Notes under the pieces: model-generated
Database searches by the model: none
What the model saw: only the letters and a program-made list of their open reading frames with translations
What the model was told of the DNA's origin: nothing
Source of the DNA: Pseudaquabacterium terrae
Lineage (GTDB): Bacteria > Pseudomonadota > Gammaproteobacteria > Burkholderiales > Burkholderiaceae_C
Direction: 5' to 3'
NCBI RefSeq assembly: GCF_013266755.1
Contig: NZ_JABRWJ010000001.1
Location: 620,001 to 684,000 of the forward strand
DNA: 64,000 nucleotides
Position numbers and translations under genes: made by a program
Shown: positions 1 through 8,777 of the stretch, in pieces
Layout: the number at the start of each line of letters is the position of its first letter
Position numbering within the stretch: position 1 is the first letter of the stretch

Positions 1-274
1 GGCCGGTCAGCACGACCACCGGAATCCGCGCCAGCAACGGGATCAGGTCGAGCCCGATCTCCGGGTCCATGTGCGGCGGCATCGCGAGGTCCAGCAGCAC
101 CAACTCGGGCCGCTGGCGCTCGAAGGCGGCCAAGGCCTGCTGGCCATCGCCGGCGATCGTGACCTCGTGGCCCAGGCCGCGCAGGAACGATCCGCCGAGG
201 CGCTGGAATGCGGGCTCGTCGTCGACCAGCAGCACGCGGCCGGTTTCGGCAGCTTCAGGCGCGGCGGCACTCAT
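1..274 (-). CDS. Response regulator, receiver domain (3' part outside the window)
   Basis: The gene enters from the left edge on the minus strand; only the first 91 or so residues are visible. They form a receiver domain: the acidic pair in VLLVDDEP near residue 16, the phospho-acceptor Asp in LVLLDLAMPP near residue 62, and the Thr region in IPVVVLTG near residue 90. The ATG overlaps the stop of the upstream histidine kinase by four bases (ATGA), so the two are translationally coupled and form one two-component system. The output domain (DNA-binding, sigma-54-activating or other) is not visible, so its target cannot be named. Confidence 0.85.
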   Translation of the reverse strand, partial: MSAAAPEAAETGRVLLVDDEPAFQRLGGSFLRGLGHEVTIAGDGQQALAAFERQRPELVLLDLAMPPHMDPEIGLDLIPLLARIPVVVLTG

Positions 275-2055
275 GGCGGTGTCCTCGGAAAACTCAGCGT
301 GAAGCAGGTGCGCCACGGCGGCCGCTCGGTCAGGGCGACCGCGCCGCCATGCGCGCTCATGATGCGGGCGACGATCGCCAGCCCGAGACCGGTGCCACCG
401 GGGCTGCGCGACGCGAAGGGCTCGAACAGGCGCTCGCGGATCTCGGGCGGTACGCCGGGACCGTCGTCGCAGACGTGCAGCAGCACGGCACCATCGGCCG
501 CCTCGGCATCCACCTGCACCTGGGTGCCGGCGGCCCGCGCGTTCTCGAACAGGTTGGTCAGTGCCTGGTCGATCCGGCGCGGGTCGGCGTCGACGATCAA
601 TTCGTCATCGAGCCCGGCGCCCAGACGCACCGAGGGCATCCGCAGCGCCGTGGTGCGCACCTGCGCGGCCAGGTCCAGCGGCGTGCTCGACAACTTCCAC
701 GGCTTGGCGTAGTCGAGCAGGTCGCGCGTCAGGTGCGAGATGCGCGCCACCTGATCGGCCACCTCGCGGCGCGTCTCGCCGGGTGCGCCGGCCACGGCCA
801 TCGAGATGATGTTCAGCGGATTGCGGATGTCGTGCGCGACGGTGGCGGCCAGCGATCCGAGCTCGGCCAGCCGCGCCTGCAACTGACGCTCGCGCTCGCG
901 CGCGGCGATCTGCTGCGCCTGCTCGACGCGGGCGGCGGCCTCGGCGACGACGGTGCCGAACAGCTCCGCCGCATGGCGTGGACCCGGCGGCGCGGCATCC
1001 CAGCCGTGCAGCGCGCAGTCCCAGCCATCGCTGCCGCGCGCGCAAACCAGCCGCGGCGTCTGGGTGTCAGACAGGAGCGCCGCTTCGCCGATGGACACGT
1101 CCACCCGCGTGCCGATGCGCCGGCTGATCAGATCGGCCGCCGCGTGCGCCAGCGCCTGCGGGGTCTCGCTCGATTGCAGCGCGCGGCGCCAGGCCGCGAG
1201 GTCGGCCACCGACACCTCGCCGCCCGGGTACACCAGCCGTTCGGCGAAGCGCCGCACCGGTCCGTTCAGCGCCAGGCAGCTCGCCGCGACCGCCAGCCCG
1301 CCGATCCAGCGCGATTCGATCGGCAGCAGCGGCGTCAGCGCGACGACCGCCGCGCCCACCGCCAGCAGCAGCGTCCAGACCAGCGCGCGCCGCGCCCAGG
1401 CGTTGGCGACGAAGACGCCGTAGCGCAGGATGCCGTAGACCAGGATCACCGGGTACAGCGGCAGCGCGAGCAGCGGGAACGGGTACAGCGGCAGGTCGAG
1501 CACCGCGATGCCGTAGCCGCTCAAGCACAGCAGGCCCCACAAGCACGAGGCGGTGACCGCGGCGATCTGGCTGAAGGCGGGCCGCTGCGCGCGCGCCAGC
1601 GCCCACAGCAGCACCGAGATGCCGCCGATGCCCAGGATCACCCAGGCCAGGCTGGCGATCCAGCCGATGTTGTTGGCGATCGCGATCCAGCCGACGTGCT
1701 GCTGCCAGACGATGCGCCCGGGCACGACCAGCAAGGCCAGCAGCGACGCGCCGGCGCCGAGCGTGTAGGCCGCCGCCACGCCGGCGCGGCCGATCCGAAC
1801 GCGGCAGAAGACGACGCAGAAGTGGAAGAAGAACGACGAGGTCAGCGGCGCCGTCGACAGCAGCGCCAGCGTCAGGCGCTCGGTGGCGGGCCCGAGCCAG
1901 TTCGGCAGCTCGTTGCCGGCGATCCAGATCGCGATGCCCGTCAGGAACGCGGCGAGCAGCCGCGCGCCGGCCACGCGGTCGGCCCACCACAGCAGCACGC
2001 CGGCGAGCGCCAGCGTCTCGAACAGGGCAAAGCCGAGGAAGGCGTGGATCAGCAT
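271..2055 (-). CDS. Membrane sensor histidine kinase
   Basis: The protein has 594 residues from the ATG at 2055. The N-terminal half has about seven to eight hydrophobic segments, resembling multi-helix sensory modules. A linker follows, then the dimerisation/phospho-acceptor helix with the H-box VAHDIRNPLN near residue 405, then the ATPase domain with N-box NLFENARAAG, G1 box DDGPGVP and G2 box GGTGLGLAI. It should autophosphorylate on the H-box His and pass phosphate to the coupled response regulator downstream. The ligand is unknown. Starts further upstream (to 2139) would run into the palindromes at 2071-2127, so 2055 is preferred, although no clear ribosome binding site is seen. Confidence 0.85.
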   Translation of the reverse strand: MLIHAFLGFALFETLALAGVLLWWADRVAGARLLAAFLTGIAIWIAGNELPNWLGPATERLTLALLSTAPLTSSFFFHFCVVFCRVRIGRAGVAAAYTLGAGASLLALLVVPGRIVWQQHVGWIAIANNIGWIASLAWVILGIGGISVLLWALARAQRPAFSQIAAVTASCLWGLLCLSGYGIAVLDLPLYPFPLLALPLYPVILVYGILRYGVFVANAWARRALVWTLLLAVGAAVVALTPLLPIESRWIGGLAVAASCLALNGPVRRFAERLVYPGGEVSVADLAAWRRALQSSETPQALAHAAADLISRRIGTRVDVSIGEAALLSDTQTPRLVCARGSDGWDCALHGWDAAPPGPRHAAELFGTVVAEAAARVEQAQQIAARERERQLQARLAELGSLAATVAHDIRNPLNIISMAVAGAPGETRREVADQVARISHLTRDLLDYAKPWKLSSTPLDLAAQVRTTALRMPSVRLGAGLDDELIVDADPRRIDQALTNLFENARAAGTQVQVDAEAADGAVLLHVCDDGPGVPPEIRERLFEPFASRSPGGTGLGLAIVARIMSAHGGAVALTERPPWRTCFTLSFPRTPP

Positions 2056-2070
2056 GGGCGGCGCGAGTTG

Positions 2071-2127
2071 GCACCTGTCAACGAAGTAGACGACAGGTGC
2101 TGCGAGGACTGTATACGAAGTATGCAG
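2071..2127. promoter_or_regulatory. Two adjacent palindromes in the divergent promoter region
   Basis: Positions 2071-2079 (GCACCTGTC) and 2092-2100 (GACAGGTGC) form a perfect 9-bp inverted repeat with a 12-base spacer. Just beyond, 2109-2127 is an 8-3-8 near-perfect palindrome (CTGTATAC, GAA, GTATGCAG). Both lie between the minus-strand kinase and the plus-strand DUF4166 gene, where operators are expected. Which protein binds is unknown. Confidence 0.5.
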
Positions 2128-2229
2128 GCCGCATCGCAAATTCCAATGAAATCAAGTACTTGCGAGTGAGCATCGGCTTGGCTCGTTTCTCGCGATGAGC
2201 GCTTCGTCCACCACCCGACGAGCCCTTCG

Positions 2230-2886
2230 ATGTCTGCCCTGTCGCCCCTGCTCCCTGCCCGCCGCCGCAGCGAGATCCCGCCCGTCCGCGCGCCGCTCGA
2301 CCTTGCTGCGCTGGTCGGCGCCGAGGGCTGGTCGCGGCTGCCGCCGGCGGTGCGGCGCCGCTTCGCCGCCGGCCATGGCGACGCGCTCTACACCGGCCGC
2401 ACGGACCTGCGCTGCTCGCGCATCGGCCGGGTCTTCGCGTGGCTCGCGCGCCTCGTCGGCGCCCCGCTGACCGGCCTCAATGTGAACGGCGCGCCGACGA
2501 CGGTGCAGGTGCACGACGACGGCCGTGGCGGCATGGTCTGGGAACGCCACTTCGACGGCAGTGCGCAGGTCGTGCGCTCGACCAAGGAGATCGACGCCCG
2601 CAGCGGGGAATTGTCCGAGCGCACCGACGGTGGCCTGAGCATGGCGCTCGACGTCTTCGAGGAGGACGGCGCCCTGGTCTTTCGCAGCCGCCGCTACTGG
2701 CTGGCGATCGGCCGCCTGCGGCTGCCGGTGCCCGCGCTGCTGTCGCCCGGCATCTGCCGCGTCACGCACACCAACCTCGGCTTCGGATTCTTCCGCTTCA
2801 CGCTGTCGATGGTGCATCCGCTGTGGGGCGAGACCTTCCACCAATCCGGCGTCTTCGCCGACCCCGACGAAAGGGCCGGAACATGA
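2230..2886 (+). CDS. DUF4166 domain protein
   Basis: This is a 218-residue soluble protein that fits the DUF4166 family; its central part includes GLNVNGAPTTVQVHDDGRGG and a C-terminal FFRFTLSMVHPLWGETFHQ stretch. The biochemical role of DUF4166 is not established. The domain is often found beside or fused to NAD(P)-binding epimerase-like proteins, and here its stop overlaps the ATG of such a gene (ATGA at 2883-2886), so the two products probably work together. There is no signal peptide or membrane segment. Confidence 0.7.
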   Translation: MSALSPLLPARRRSEIPPVRAPLDLAALVGAEGWSRLPPAVRRRFAAGHGDALYTGRTDLRCSRIGRVFAWLARLVGAPLTGLNVNGAPTTVQVHDDGRGGMVWERHFDGSAQVVRSTKEIDARSGELSERTDGGLSMALDVFEEDGALVFRSRRYWLAIGRLRLPVPALLSPGICRVTHTNLGFGFFRFTLSMVHPLWGETFHQSGVFADPDERAGT

Positions 2887-4331
2887 ACGCCGTCCTCACG
2901 CTGCTCTCGATCCAGGCGCTGCTCGGCGCCCTCGACAACCTCTGGCACCACGAGCTGCAGGCGAAGCTGCCGCAGCGCGTCTCGGCGCGCCGGGAGCTGG
3001 CGCTGCACGCCGCGCGCGAGCTGATCTACGGCATCGTCTTCATCGGCCTGGCGTGGTTCGAGTGGCGCGGCGCCTGCGCGCTGCTGCTCGCCGCGCTGCT
3101 GGCGGCCGAGCTGGTGATCACGCTGGCCGACTTTCTCGAGGAGGACCGCACGCGCCGGCTGCCGCCCTTCGAACGGCTGCTGCACACCGTGCTGACGATC
3201 GGCTACGGCGCATTCCTCGGGCTCTTCGCGCCGGTGTTGATGCACTGGTCGCAGCTGGCGACGGCGCTGGCGCCGACTTCGCATGGCGGCTTCTCGTGGC
3301 TGTTCACGTCGTTCGCTGTCGGCGTGCTGGCGTGGAGCCTGCGCAACGCGCTGGCGGTGGCGCGGCTGCGGCCGGCCGCGCACGACGGCGCCCCGGCAGC
3401 GCAGCCGCTGCATGCGCCGGCCGTGCTGGTCACCGGCGCGACCGGCTTCGTCGGCAGCGCGCTGGTCGCCGAGCTGCGGCGCGCCGGCCGCCGCGTGATC
3501 GTGCTGACGCGTGATGCGCGCCAGGCGCAGGCGCGCTTCGGCGCCGGCGTGTGGGTGATCGACAGCCTGGCCGCGATCCCGTGCGAGACGCGCATCGACG
3601 CGATCGTCAACCTGGCCGGCGCGCGCGTGCTCGGCCTGCCGTGGACCGCCGCGCGCCGGCGGGTGCTGCTGGCCAGCCGCACCGGTACCACCGCCGCCGT
3701 GGTGGAGCTGATGCGCCGGCTTGAGCAGGCGCCGCGGGTGCTGGTCAGCGCGTCGGCAGTGGGCTACTACGGCGCGTCGCCCGAGGCTGCGTTGTTCGAT
3801 GAGCGCGACGAGGGCAGTGCGCCGCGGCCGGGTGAGTTCCAGTCCGAGCTCTGCGCCGCGATCGAACATGAAGCGCGGCGCGCCGAGGCCCTGAAGGTGC
3901 GCGTCGTGCGGCTGCGTTTCGGCGTCGTGCTGGGGCGTGGCGATGGCGCGTACCCGATGCTGGCGCTGAGCGCGCGTTGGGGCTTCGGCGCCGTGCTCGG
4001 CTCGGGGTGCCAGGCGGCGCCGTGGATCCACCTCGACGATGCCGTCGGGCTGATCCGCTTCGGGATGGCGCAGCCGCGCATTGACGGGCCGGTCAACGCC
4101 GTCGCGCCGGACATCCCGCCGCAGGCACGCTTCGCGCACGCGCTGGCCGCCTCGTTCGGCCGCCGCGTGCGGCTGCGTCTGCCTGCCGCGCCGCTGCGCT
4201 GGCTGGCCGGCGAGATGTCGACGCTGCTGCTCGACGGGCAGAACGCCGTGCCGCGCGCGGCATTGGCCGCGGGGTATGCGTTTCGCCATCCGACGCTCGA
4301 CGGCGCGCTGGCGGCGCTGGCCAAACGCTGA
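2883..4331 (+). CDS. TIGR01777-type NAD-dependent epimerase with N-terminal membrane domain
   Basis: The 482-residue protein has two parts. Residues 1-165 hold about four hydrophobic helices (a DoxX-like or unclassified membrane domain). Residues 175-480 form an extended SDR with the Rossmann motif VLVTGATGFVGSAL and the TIGR01777 signature SASAVGYYG followed by an acidic segment and the APWIHLDDAVGLI motif. Ordinary TIGR01777 proteins (YfcH-like) are about 300 residues, so the membrane part is an extra fused module that ties the enzyme to the inner membrane. It is coupled to the preceding DUF4166 gene. The substrate is unknown. Confidence 0.75.
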   Translation: MNAVLTLLSIQALLGALDNLWHHELQAKLPQRVSARRELALHAARELIYGIVFIGLAWFEWRGACALLLAALLAAELVITLADFLEEDRTRRLPPFERLLHTVLTIGYGAFLGLFAPVLMHWSQLATALAPTSHGGFSWLFTSFAVGVLAWSLRNALAVARLRPAAHDGAPAAQPLHAPAVLVTGATGFVGSALVAELRRAGRRVIVLTRDARQAQARFGAGVWVIDSLAAIPCETRIDAIVNLAGARVLGLPWTAARRRVLLASRTGTTAAVVELMRRLEQAPRVLVSASAVGYYGASPEAALFDERDEGSAPRPGEFQSELCAAIEHEARRAEALKVRVVRLRFGVVLGRGDGAYPMLALSARWGFGAVLGSGCQAAPWIHLDDAVGLIRFGMAQPRIDGPVNAVAPDIPPQARFAHALAASFGRRVRLRLPAAPLRWLAGEMSTLLLDGQNAVPRAALAAGYAFRHPTLDGALAALAKR

Positions 4332-4374
4332 GGAGCAACGGCCGCGCCGCGCGCGCCGCCTGCGCGAAGGACCG

Positions 4375-4569
4375 TCAGGCCTTGCCGGCTTCCTTGCCGG
4401 CGTCCTTGACGATTTCCTTGGCGTCGCCGAGGGTCTTGCGCGCCTGGCCCTTGACCTGCTTCGCGACCCCCTTGGCTTCCTGCGTCGGGCTGTCGATCGC
4501 GCGGCCGAGCTTCTCCTGCGCCTGGCCGATGGCACGCTCGACGGTGCCCTTGACTTGATGCTTGTTCAT
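4375..4569 (-). CDS. CsbD-family stress protein
   Basis: A 64-residue, Lys/Ala/Gly/Gln-rich hydrophilic protein beginning MNKHQVKGTVERAIGQAQEKLG, which is the typical CsbD start, followed by the repeated pattern KGVAKQVKGQARKTLGDAKE. CsbD proteins are small and accumulate in general stress; their molecular role is unclear. The gene lies 50 bp downstream of the catalase on the same strand, so co-transcription is plausible and fits a shared oxidative or stationary-phase stress response. Confidence 0.85.
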   Translation of the reverse strand: MNKHQVKGTVERAIGQAQEKLGRAIDSPTQEAKGVAKQVKGQARKTLGDAKEIVKDAGKEAGKA

Positions 4570-4619
4570 GATGACTCCTGGGTGAAGAGCAGCAAGGATG
4601 CTGCGGTCAAGCGCGTCGG

Positions 4620-7016
4620 TCAGACGCGCGGCGGATCACGCTCGCGCTCGAAGTGCCGCGGCGCTCCAAGCGCCTCGACGAATTGCGCGACGCCCCGGTC
4701 GATGCGGCCGGCATCGACGATCACGACGCCCGCGTCGGCCTTGCCTTCGATCGGCAGATCGGCACGCTGCAGCAGCGTCGCGCCGGCGCCGATCGCCAGC
4801 AGTGGCTTGCAATGGCGCCACGCGCAGCGCAGGCCGTCGAGCGCATGGGCGTCGGCGGCGATCGCCTCGATCGCCGCCTTGCCGTCCGGCACCACGATGG
4901 CGTCGAACAGGAAGCCGGGCTCGTTCTCGAACGACGCATCGGCCTCGATGGTTCCGCCCTCGGCGGTCGCGAAGGGCCCGATGTGCGGCCCGAGCACCCG
5001 CGCGACGGCGCCCCCCTCGGCCAGCTGGCGCTGCAGCAGCGCCAGCGAGGCCTGCGCGACGCCCGCCGCAATCAGCAGCGCGACCTTGCGCCCCTTGATC
5101 GAGCCGTCGCCGGGCCGCGCCAGCAGTGACAGCGCCGGCGAGCGGCTCACCTCCGGCCGCGGCGGCTTCTCGATCGCCCGCGGCATCGGCTCGGGCAACG
5201 GCGCGAGGCCGAGCTTGTCGCCGACCTGGCGCGCCAGGTCCTCCGAGACGTTGCGCAGCGAGGCCACCATGCGGCGCCGGATCGCCGGCACCGTCACCTT
5301 GCTCAGCTCGAAGCGGAAGGCCGCGGCGATGTGCGCCTGCTCCGCGGGCGACTGGCTCTCGTAGAACAGCCGCGCCTGCGCATAGTGCTCGGCGAACTTC
5401 TCCGGCTTGGCGCGCACCTTGGCTTGCGCTTCTTCCGCCCGTTGGCGCGCCGGCACCGAGACGAAGCCCTGCGCCGCACCGGCCTGGAACGGGCAGCCAC
5501 CGCCGAGCGAATTCGGCTCGTAGGCGACGCGCCCGCGCGGGATCGCCTGCCGGTGCATGCCGTCGCGCTGGTTGTTGTGCACCTGCGCGATCGGCGCGTT
5601 GATCGGGATCTCGTGGAAGTTCGGCCCGCCCAGGCGCGTGATCTGCGTGTCGTGGTACGAGTGGATGCGGCCCGCCAGCAGCGGATCGTTCGAGAAATCG
5701 ATGCCGGGCACGACGTTGGCGGTGCAGAACGCCACCTGCTCGGTCTCGGCGAAGAAGTTGTCCGGGTTGCGGTCGAGCACCATGCGGCCGATCGGCCGCA
5801 CCGGCACCAGCTCTTCCGGCACGAGCTTCGTCGGGTCGAGGATGTCGAAGCTGAAGCGCTCGGCCTCTTCCTCGGTGAAGACCTGCAGGCCGAGCTCGTA
5901 CTCGGGAAACACGCCGTTCTCGATCGATTCCCACAGGTCGCGCCGGTGGAAGTCGGGGTCCGCGCCGGAGATCTTGACCGCTTCGTCCCAGACCATCGAA
6001 TGGGTGCCCGCCGTCGGATTCCAGTGGAACTTGCAGAACACCGACGCGCCCTCGGCGTTGACCAGCCGGAAGGTGTGCACGCCGAAGCCCTGCATGGTGC
6101 GGAAGCTGCGCGGGAGCGCGCGGTCGCTCATCACCCACATCAGCATGTGCGTCGATTCGGGCATCAGCGAGACGAAGTCCCAGAAGGTGTCGTGCGCGCT
6201 CGCCGCCTGCGGCATCGCATGGTGCGGCTCGGGCTTGACCGCGTGCACGAGGTCCGGGAACTTCATCGCGTCCTGGATGAAGAACACCGGCATGTTGTTG
6301 CCGACCAGGTCCCAGTTGCCCTCGTCGGTGTAGAACTTGACCGCGAACCCGCGCACGTCGCGCGCGGTGTCCTTCGAGCCGCGCTCGCCGGCGACGGTGG
6401 AGAAGCGCACGAACACCGGCGTCACCTTGCCGGCGGCCTGGAACGGCGCCGCCCGGGTGAGGTCGGTCAACGGTTGATAACACTCGAAATAGCCGTGGGC
6501 GGCCGAGCCGCGCGCATGCACGATGCGCTCCGGGATGCGCTCGTGGTCGAAGTGCGTGATCTTCTCGCGCAGCACGAAGTCTTCCAGCAGCACCGGTCCG
6601 CGCAAGCCGTCCTTCAGCGAGTTCTGGTTGTCGGCGATGACGACACCCTGGTTGGTCGTCAGCTGCCGGCCGGCCGAGTCGACGCGCACGCGGTCGAGTG
6701 ACTCGATCGCCGCGTTCAGCCCGTCGATCGCGATGCTGCCGCTCTTGTCACTGCCGTTGGCTTCGCTCAGCGTGCTGGCCCCGGGCAGCCGCGACGCTGC
6801 CTCGACGGTGTCACCCTCCACCGGTTTCACGCCATTGGCGAAGCCGTGTTCGCTGGGCTTGAGGCTGTTGAACGGCATCGCCGCCGCGAGCTGCTCGACC
6901 TCGCGCGCCTGTTGCGCGGCGGGCGTGTCGCCGCGCGGGTCGTCCGGCACGGGCAGATCGGCCGGGCCGCTGTCGGTCCTGGCGCTGGGGTTCGATGCGG
7001 GCGGCTTGCGGCTCAT
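4620..7016 (-). CDS. katE: Large-subunit monofunctional catalase (HPII type)
   Basis: The product dismutates hydrogen peroxide to water and oxygen with a heme in the cytoplasm. At 798 residues from the ATG at 7016 it has the size of the large-subunit catalases. The segment [22 protein letters not shown] through [21 protein letters not shown] carries the distal catalytic His (about residue 167), [15 protein letters not shown] carries the catalytic Asn, and [15 protein letters not shown] carries the proximal heme-ligand Tyr. Residues after about 600 form the C-terminal flavodoxin-like domain ([28 protein letters not shown]) typical of HPII. The N-terminal extension is longer than that of E. coli KatE. 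A further in-frame start at 7064 is possible; neither has a good Shine-Dalgarno. Confidence 0.95.
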   Translation of the reverse strand: MSRKPPASNPSARTDSGPADLPVPDDPRGDTPAAQQAREVEQLAAAMPFNSLKPSEHGFANGVKPVEGDTVEAASRLPGASTLSEANGSDKSGSIAIDGLNAAIESLDRVRVDSAGRQLTTNQGVVIADNQNSLKDGLRGPVLLEDFVLREKITHFDHERIPERIVHARGSAAHGYFECYQPLTDLTRAAPFQAAGKVTPVFVRFSTVAGERGSKDTARDVRGFAVKFYTDEGNWDLVGNNMPVFFIQDAMKFPDLVHAVKPEPHHAMPQAASAHDTFWDFVSLMPESTHMLMWVMSDRALPRSFRTMQGFGVHTFRLVNAEGASVFCKFHWNPTAGTHSMVWDEAVKISGADPDFHRRDLWESIENGVFPEYELGLQVFTEEEAERFSFDILDPTKLVPEELVPVRPIGRMVLDRNPDNFFAETEQVAFCTANVVPGIDFSNDPLLAGRIHSYHDTQITRLGGPNFHEIPINAPIAQVHNNQRDGMHRQAIPRGRVAYEPNSLGGGCPFQAGAAQGFVSVPARQRAEEAQAKVRAKPEKFAEHYAQARLFYESQSPAEQAHIAAAFRFELSKVTVPAIRRRMVASLRNVSEDLARQVGDKLGLAPLPEPMPRAIEKPPRPEVSRSPALSLLARPGDGSIKGRKVALLIAAGVAQASLALLQRQLAEGGAVARVLGPHIGPFATAEGGTIEADASFENEPGFLFDAIVVPDGKAAIEAIAADAHALDGLRCAWRHCKPLLAIGAGATLLQRADLPIEGKADAGVVIVDAGRIDRGVAQFVEALGAPRHFERERDPPRV

Positions 7017-7203
7017 GGGAGGCTTCTGACGAGGTGGGTGGTGGCAGCGGTTGGCAAGCGCCATGCCCGTCGCTTGTCACGTTCGCTTGCAAAAGCGGGT
7101 TCGCGCTCGCCACGGGCCGCCGCCGGGCGTGAATTTCGACCGCCGCGGAGCGCTCGGCACCCCGTAACCTCGGAGGTTTCGGCGCCCTTCCTTCCTTCGG
7201 CCC

Positions 7204-7491
7204 ATGAAACTCATCGGAATCTCACTGCGCAAGCCGAGCTTCGGCGAACTCACCGCGGCGGCGGTCATGGCCACCGGCCTCTGGCTGGTCGCGGTCGGCG
7301 GGCTACGCGCCTTTCAGGTCGAGATCGGCCGTGCAGATGCCGGCGCGCTGCTGCTGATCGTGCTGTGGGCCTGCGTTTCCGCGCGGCTGGGCATCCGCAT
7401 CGGGATGGGGCAGCGGCATCTGCTGGCCAACTTGCTGGGCAGTGCAGCGCTGCTGGCGCTCTACGAGCTGGTGCGCGGTTTCATCGCCTGA
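7204..7491 (+). CDS. Small membrane protein of unknown function
   Basis: A 95-residue protein with two or three hydrophobic helices (around residues 17-37, 47-60 and 74-92) separated by short charged loops. No family is recognised with confidence. It is divergent from the catalase, with which it shares a 187-bp intergenic stretch, and lies upstream of another small membrane protein. The ATG at 7204 lacks a convincing ribosome binding site, so the start is provisional. Codon composition is like that of the host genes, which supports real coding. Confidence 0.6.
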   Translation: MKLIGISLRKPSFGELTAAAVMATGLWLVAVGGLRAFQVEIGRADAGALLLIVLWACVSARLGIRIGMGQRHLLANLLGSAALLALYELVRGFIA

Positions 7492-7601
7492 GCAGGGCTT
7501 GTAGGCGCCGGATTACCTCGGCGCACGCCGCGCTCCTATTTCCTTGTCGCCCCGGAATGCATAGCGTTGCAGCATCTCAAACTTCCGTAATGGGGCGCGC
7601 A

Positions 7602-7871
7602 ATGAACATCATCATCTGGTTGGTCGTAGGTGGCCTGATCGGCTGGGTTGCGAGCATGATCATGAAGACGGATGGCCAGCAAGGCCTCATCCTCAACGTG
7701 GTCGTCGGCGTCATCGGCGCACTGCTGGGCGGCTTCCTGCTGGCGCCGATGTTCGGCACCGGCACCATCAACAGCAACGACTTCAGCGTCGCGTCACTCG
7801 GCGTCTCGCTGCTCGGGGCGATCATCCTGCTGGCGATCGTCAACCTGGTGCGCCGCGGCACTGCCCGCTGA
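7602..7871 (+). CDS. GlsB/YeaQ/YmgE family stress-response membrane protein
   Basis: The 89-residue protein consists of three hydrophobic helices with the family pattern: IIIWLVVGGLIGWVASMIM at the start, ILNVVVGVIGALLGGFLLAP in the middle with Gly-rich packing, and LLGAIILLAIVNLVRR at the end. These transglycosylase-associated inner-membrane proteins are linked to stress responses, but their mechanism is unproven. An in-frame ATG at 7590 would add four residues. A strong intrinsic terminator follows directly, so this is the end of its transcript. Confidence 0.85.
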   Translation: MNIIIWLVVGGLIGWVASMIMKTDGQQGLILNVVVGVIGALLGGFLLAPMFGTGTINSNDFSVASLGVSLLGAIILLAIVNLVRRGTAR

Positions 7872-7911
7872 GCGCCGGGAGCGGCGGCGCATAGCGCGCC
7901 ACTGAACCCTG

Positions 7912-7945
7912 AAGCCGCGCGCAGGCGACTGCGCGCGGCTTTCTT
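7912..7945 (+). terminator. Rho-independent terminator
   Basis: Positions 7913-7924 (AGCCGCGCGCAG) and 7929-7940 (CTGCGCGCGGCT) form a perfect 12-bp stem with a GCGA loop, followed by TTTCTT. It lies 40 bp behind the YeaQ-like gene and ends that transcript. Confidence 0.9.
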
Positions 7946-7988
7946 GCGTCCGCCGGATGCCTGGGGGACTCGGTAGACGAGAGGTTGC

Positions 7989-8777
7989 GTGATGCTCGGG
8001 CCGTCGCTCTTCGGGGTTGCTGCCGCAGTTGCAGCAGCTGCTGTTCCCGAAGGCGACGATGGGCACGCTGTACGTGATGGCGCAGCTCGGCGTCGGCCTC
8101 TACATGTTCCTGGTCGGCCTGGAATTCCGTGCCGATCACTTCCGGCAACGCGCGCGCCGCGCGGCGTCGGTGTCGGTAGCCGGCATCGCGGTGCCCTTCG
8201 TGCGGGCCTTCCTGCTCGCGTCGTGGCTGCAGTCGGTACCAGGCCTGTTCGCCGCCAAGACGCGGCTGTTCGAGGCCTCGCTGTTCCTCGGCGCAGCGAT
8301 CGCGATCACCGCCTTCCCGATGCTCGCACGCATCATCCACGAGCGTGGGCTGGCCGGCACCTCGCTCGGCACGCTGACGCTGACCGCGGGCGCCGTCGAC
8401 GATGCCGCGGCCTGGTGCATCCTGGCGATCGTGCCGGCGAGCTTCGGCGGCTCGTGGATGGGCGCCTATGCGGCGATCGGCGGCGACACTGTGTTCGCGG
8501 TCATCATGACCACCGTCGGCCACCGCCTGCTGCGCCGGCTGGCGCATCAGGTACGTCCGGACGCGCCGCTGCCGAGCAGCCCGCTGGCCACGGTGCTGGC
8601 GCTGTTCGCGGCTTGCGCCTTCGCGATGGACGCAATCGGCATCCACGCCGGCTGATGGCGGTGACGAGCACGCTGATGGCGACGCCGGTGTTCAACTGGA
8701 TCGTGCGGCGGCAGCCGCAGGCGAGCGAGGACCCGCTGGCCGTCGGAGGCGCCGCAGATCCCCTCTCTCCAAGTTAG
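7989..8777 (+). pseudogene. Remnant of a CPA2-type cation:proton antiporter
   Basis: Three pieces of one Kef-like antiporter can be read, but not in one frame. MLGPSLFG (from 7992) is the end of the first conserved membrane segment. The match then moves to another frame from about 8017 (LPQLQQLLFP, then AQLGVGLYMFLVGLEF and the long run to AFAMDAIGIHAG), which stops at 8655. The terminal segment LMAVTSTLMATPVFNW then appears back in the first frame to 8777. The first membrane helices, a segment after IGIHA (normally the FGAF..G motif) and the downstream C-terminal part are missing. Frameshift plus internal deletion make this a decayed gene. It abuts the low-GC block to the right. Confidence 0.8.

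Noticed and set aside
2109-2127. Resemblance of part of the palindrome to one arm of loxP (ACTTCGTATA on the minus strand).
   Set aside because: Only a ten-base match, no second arm with an 8-bp spacer, and no Cre-like gene nearby; better read as an operator.
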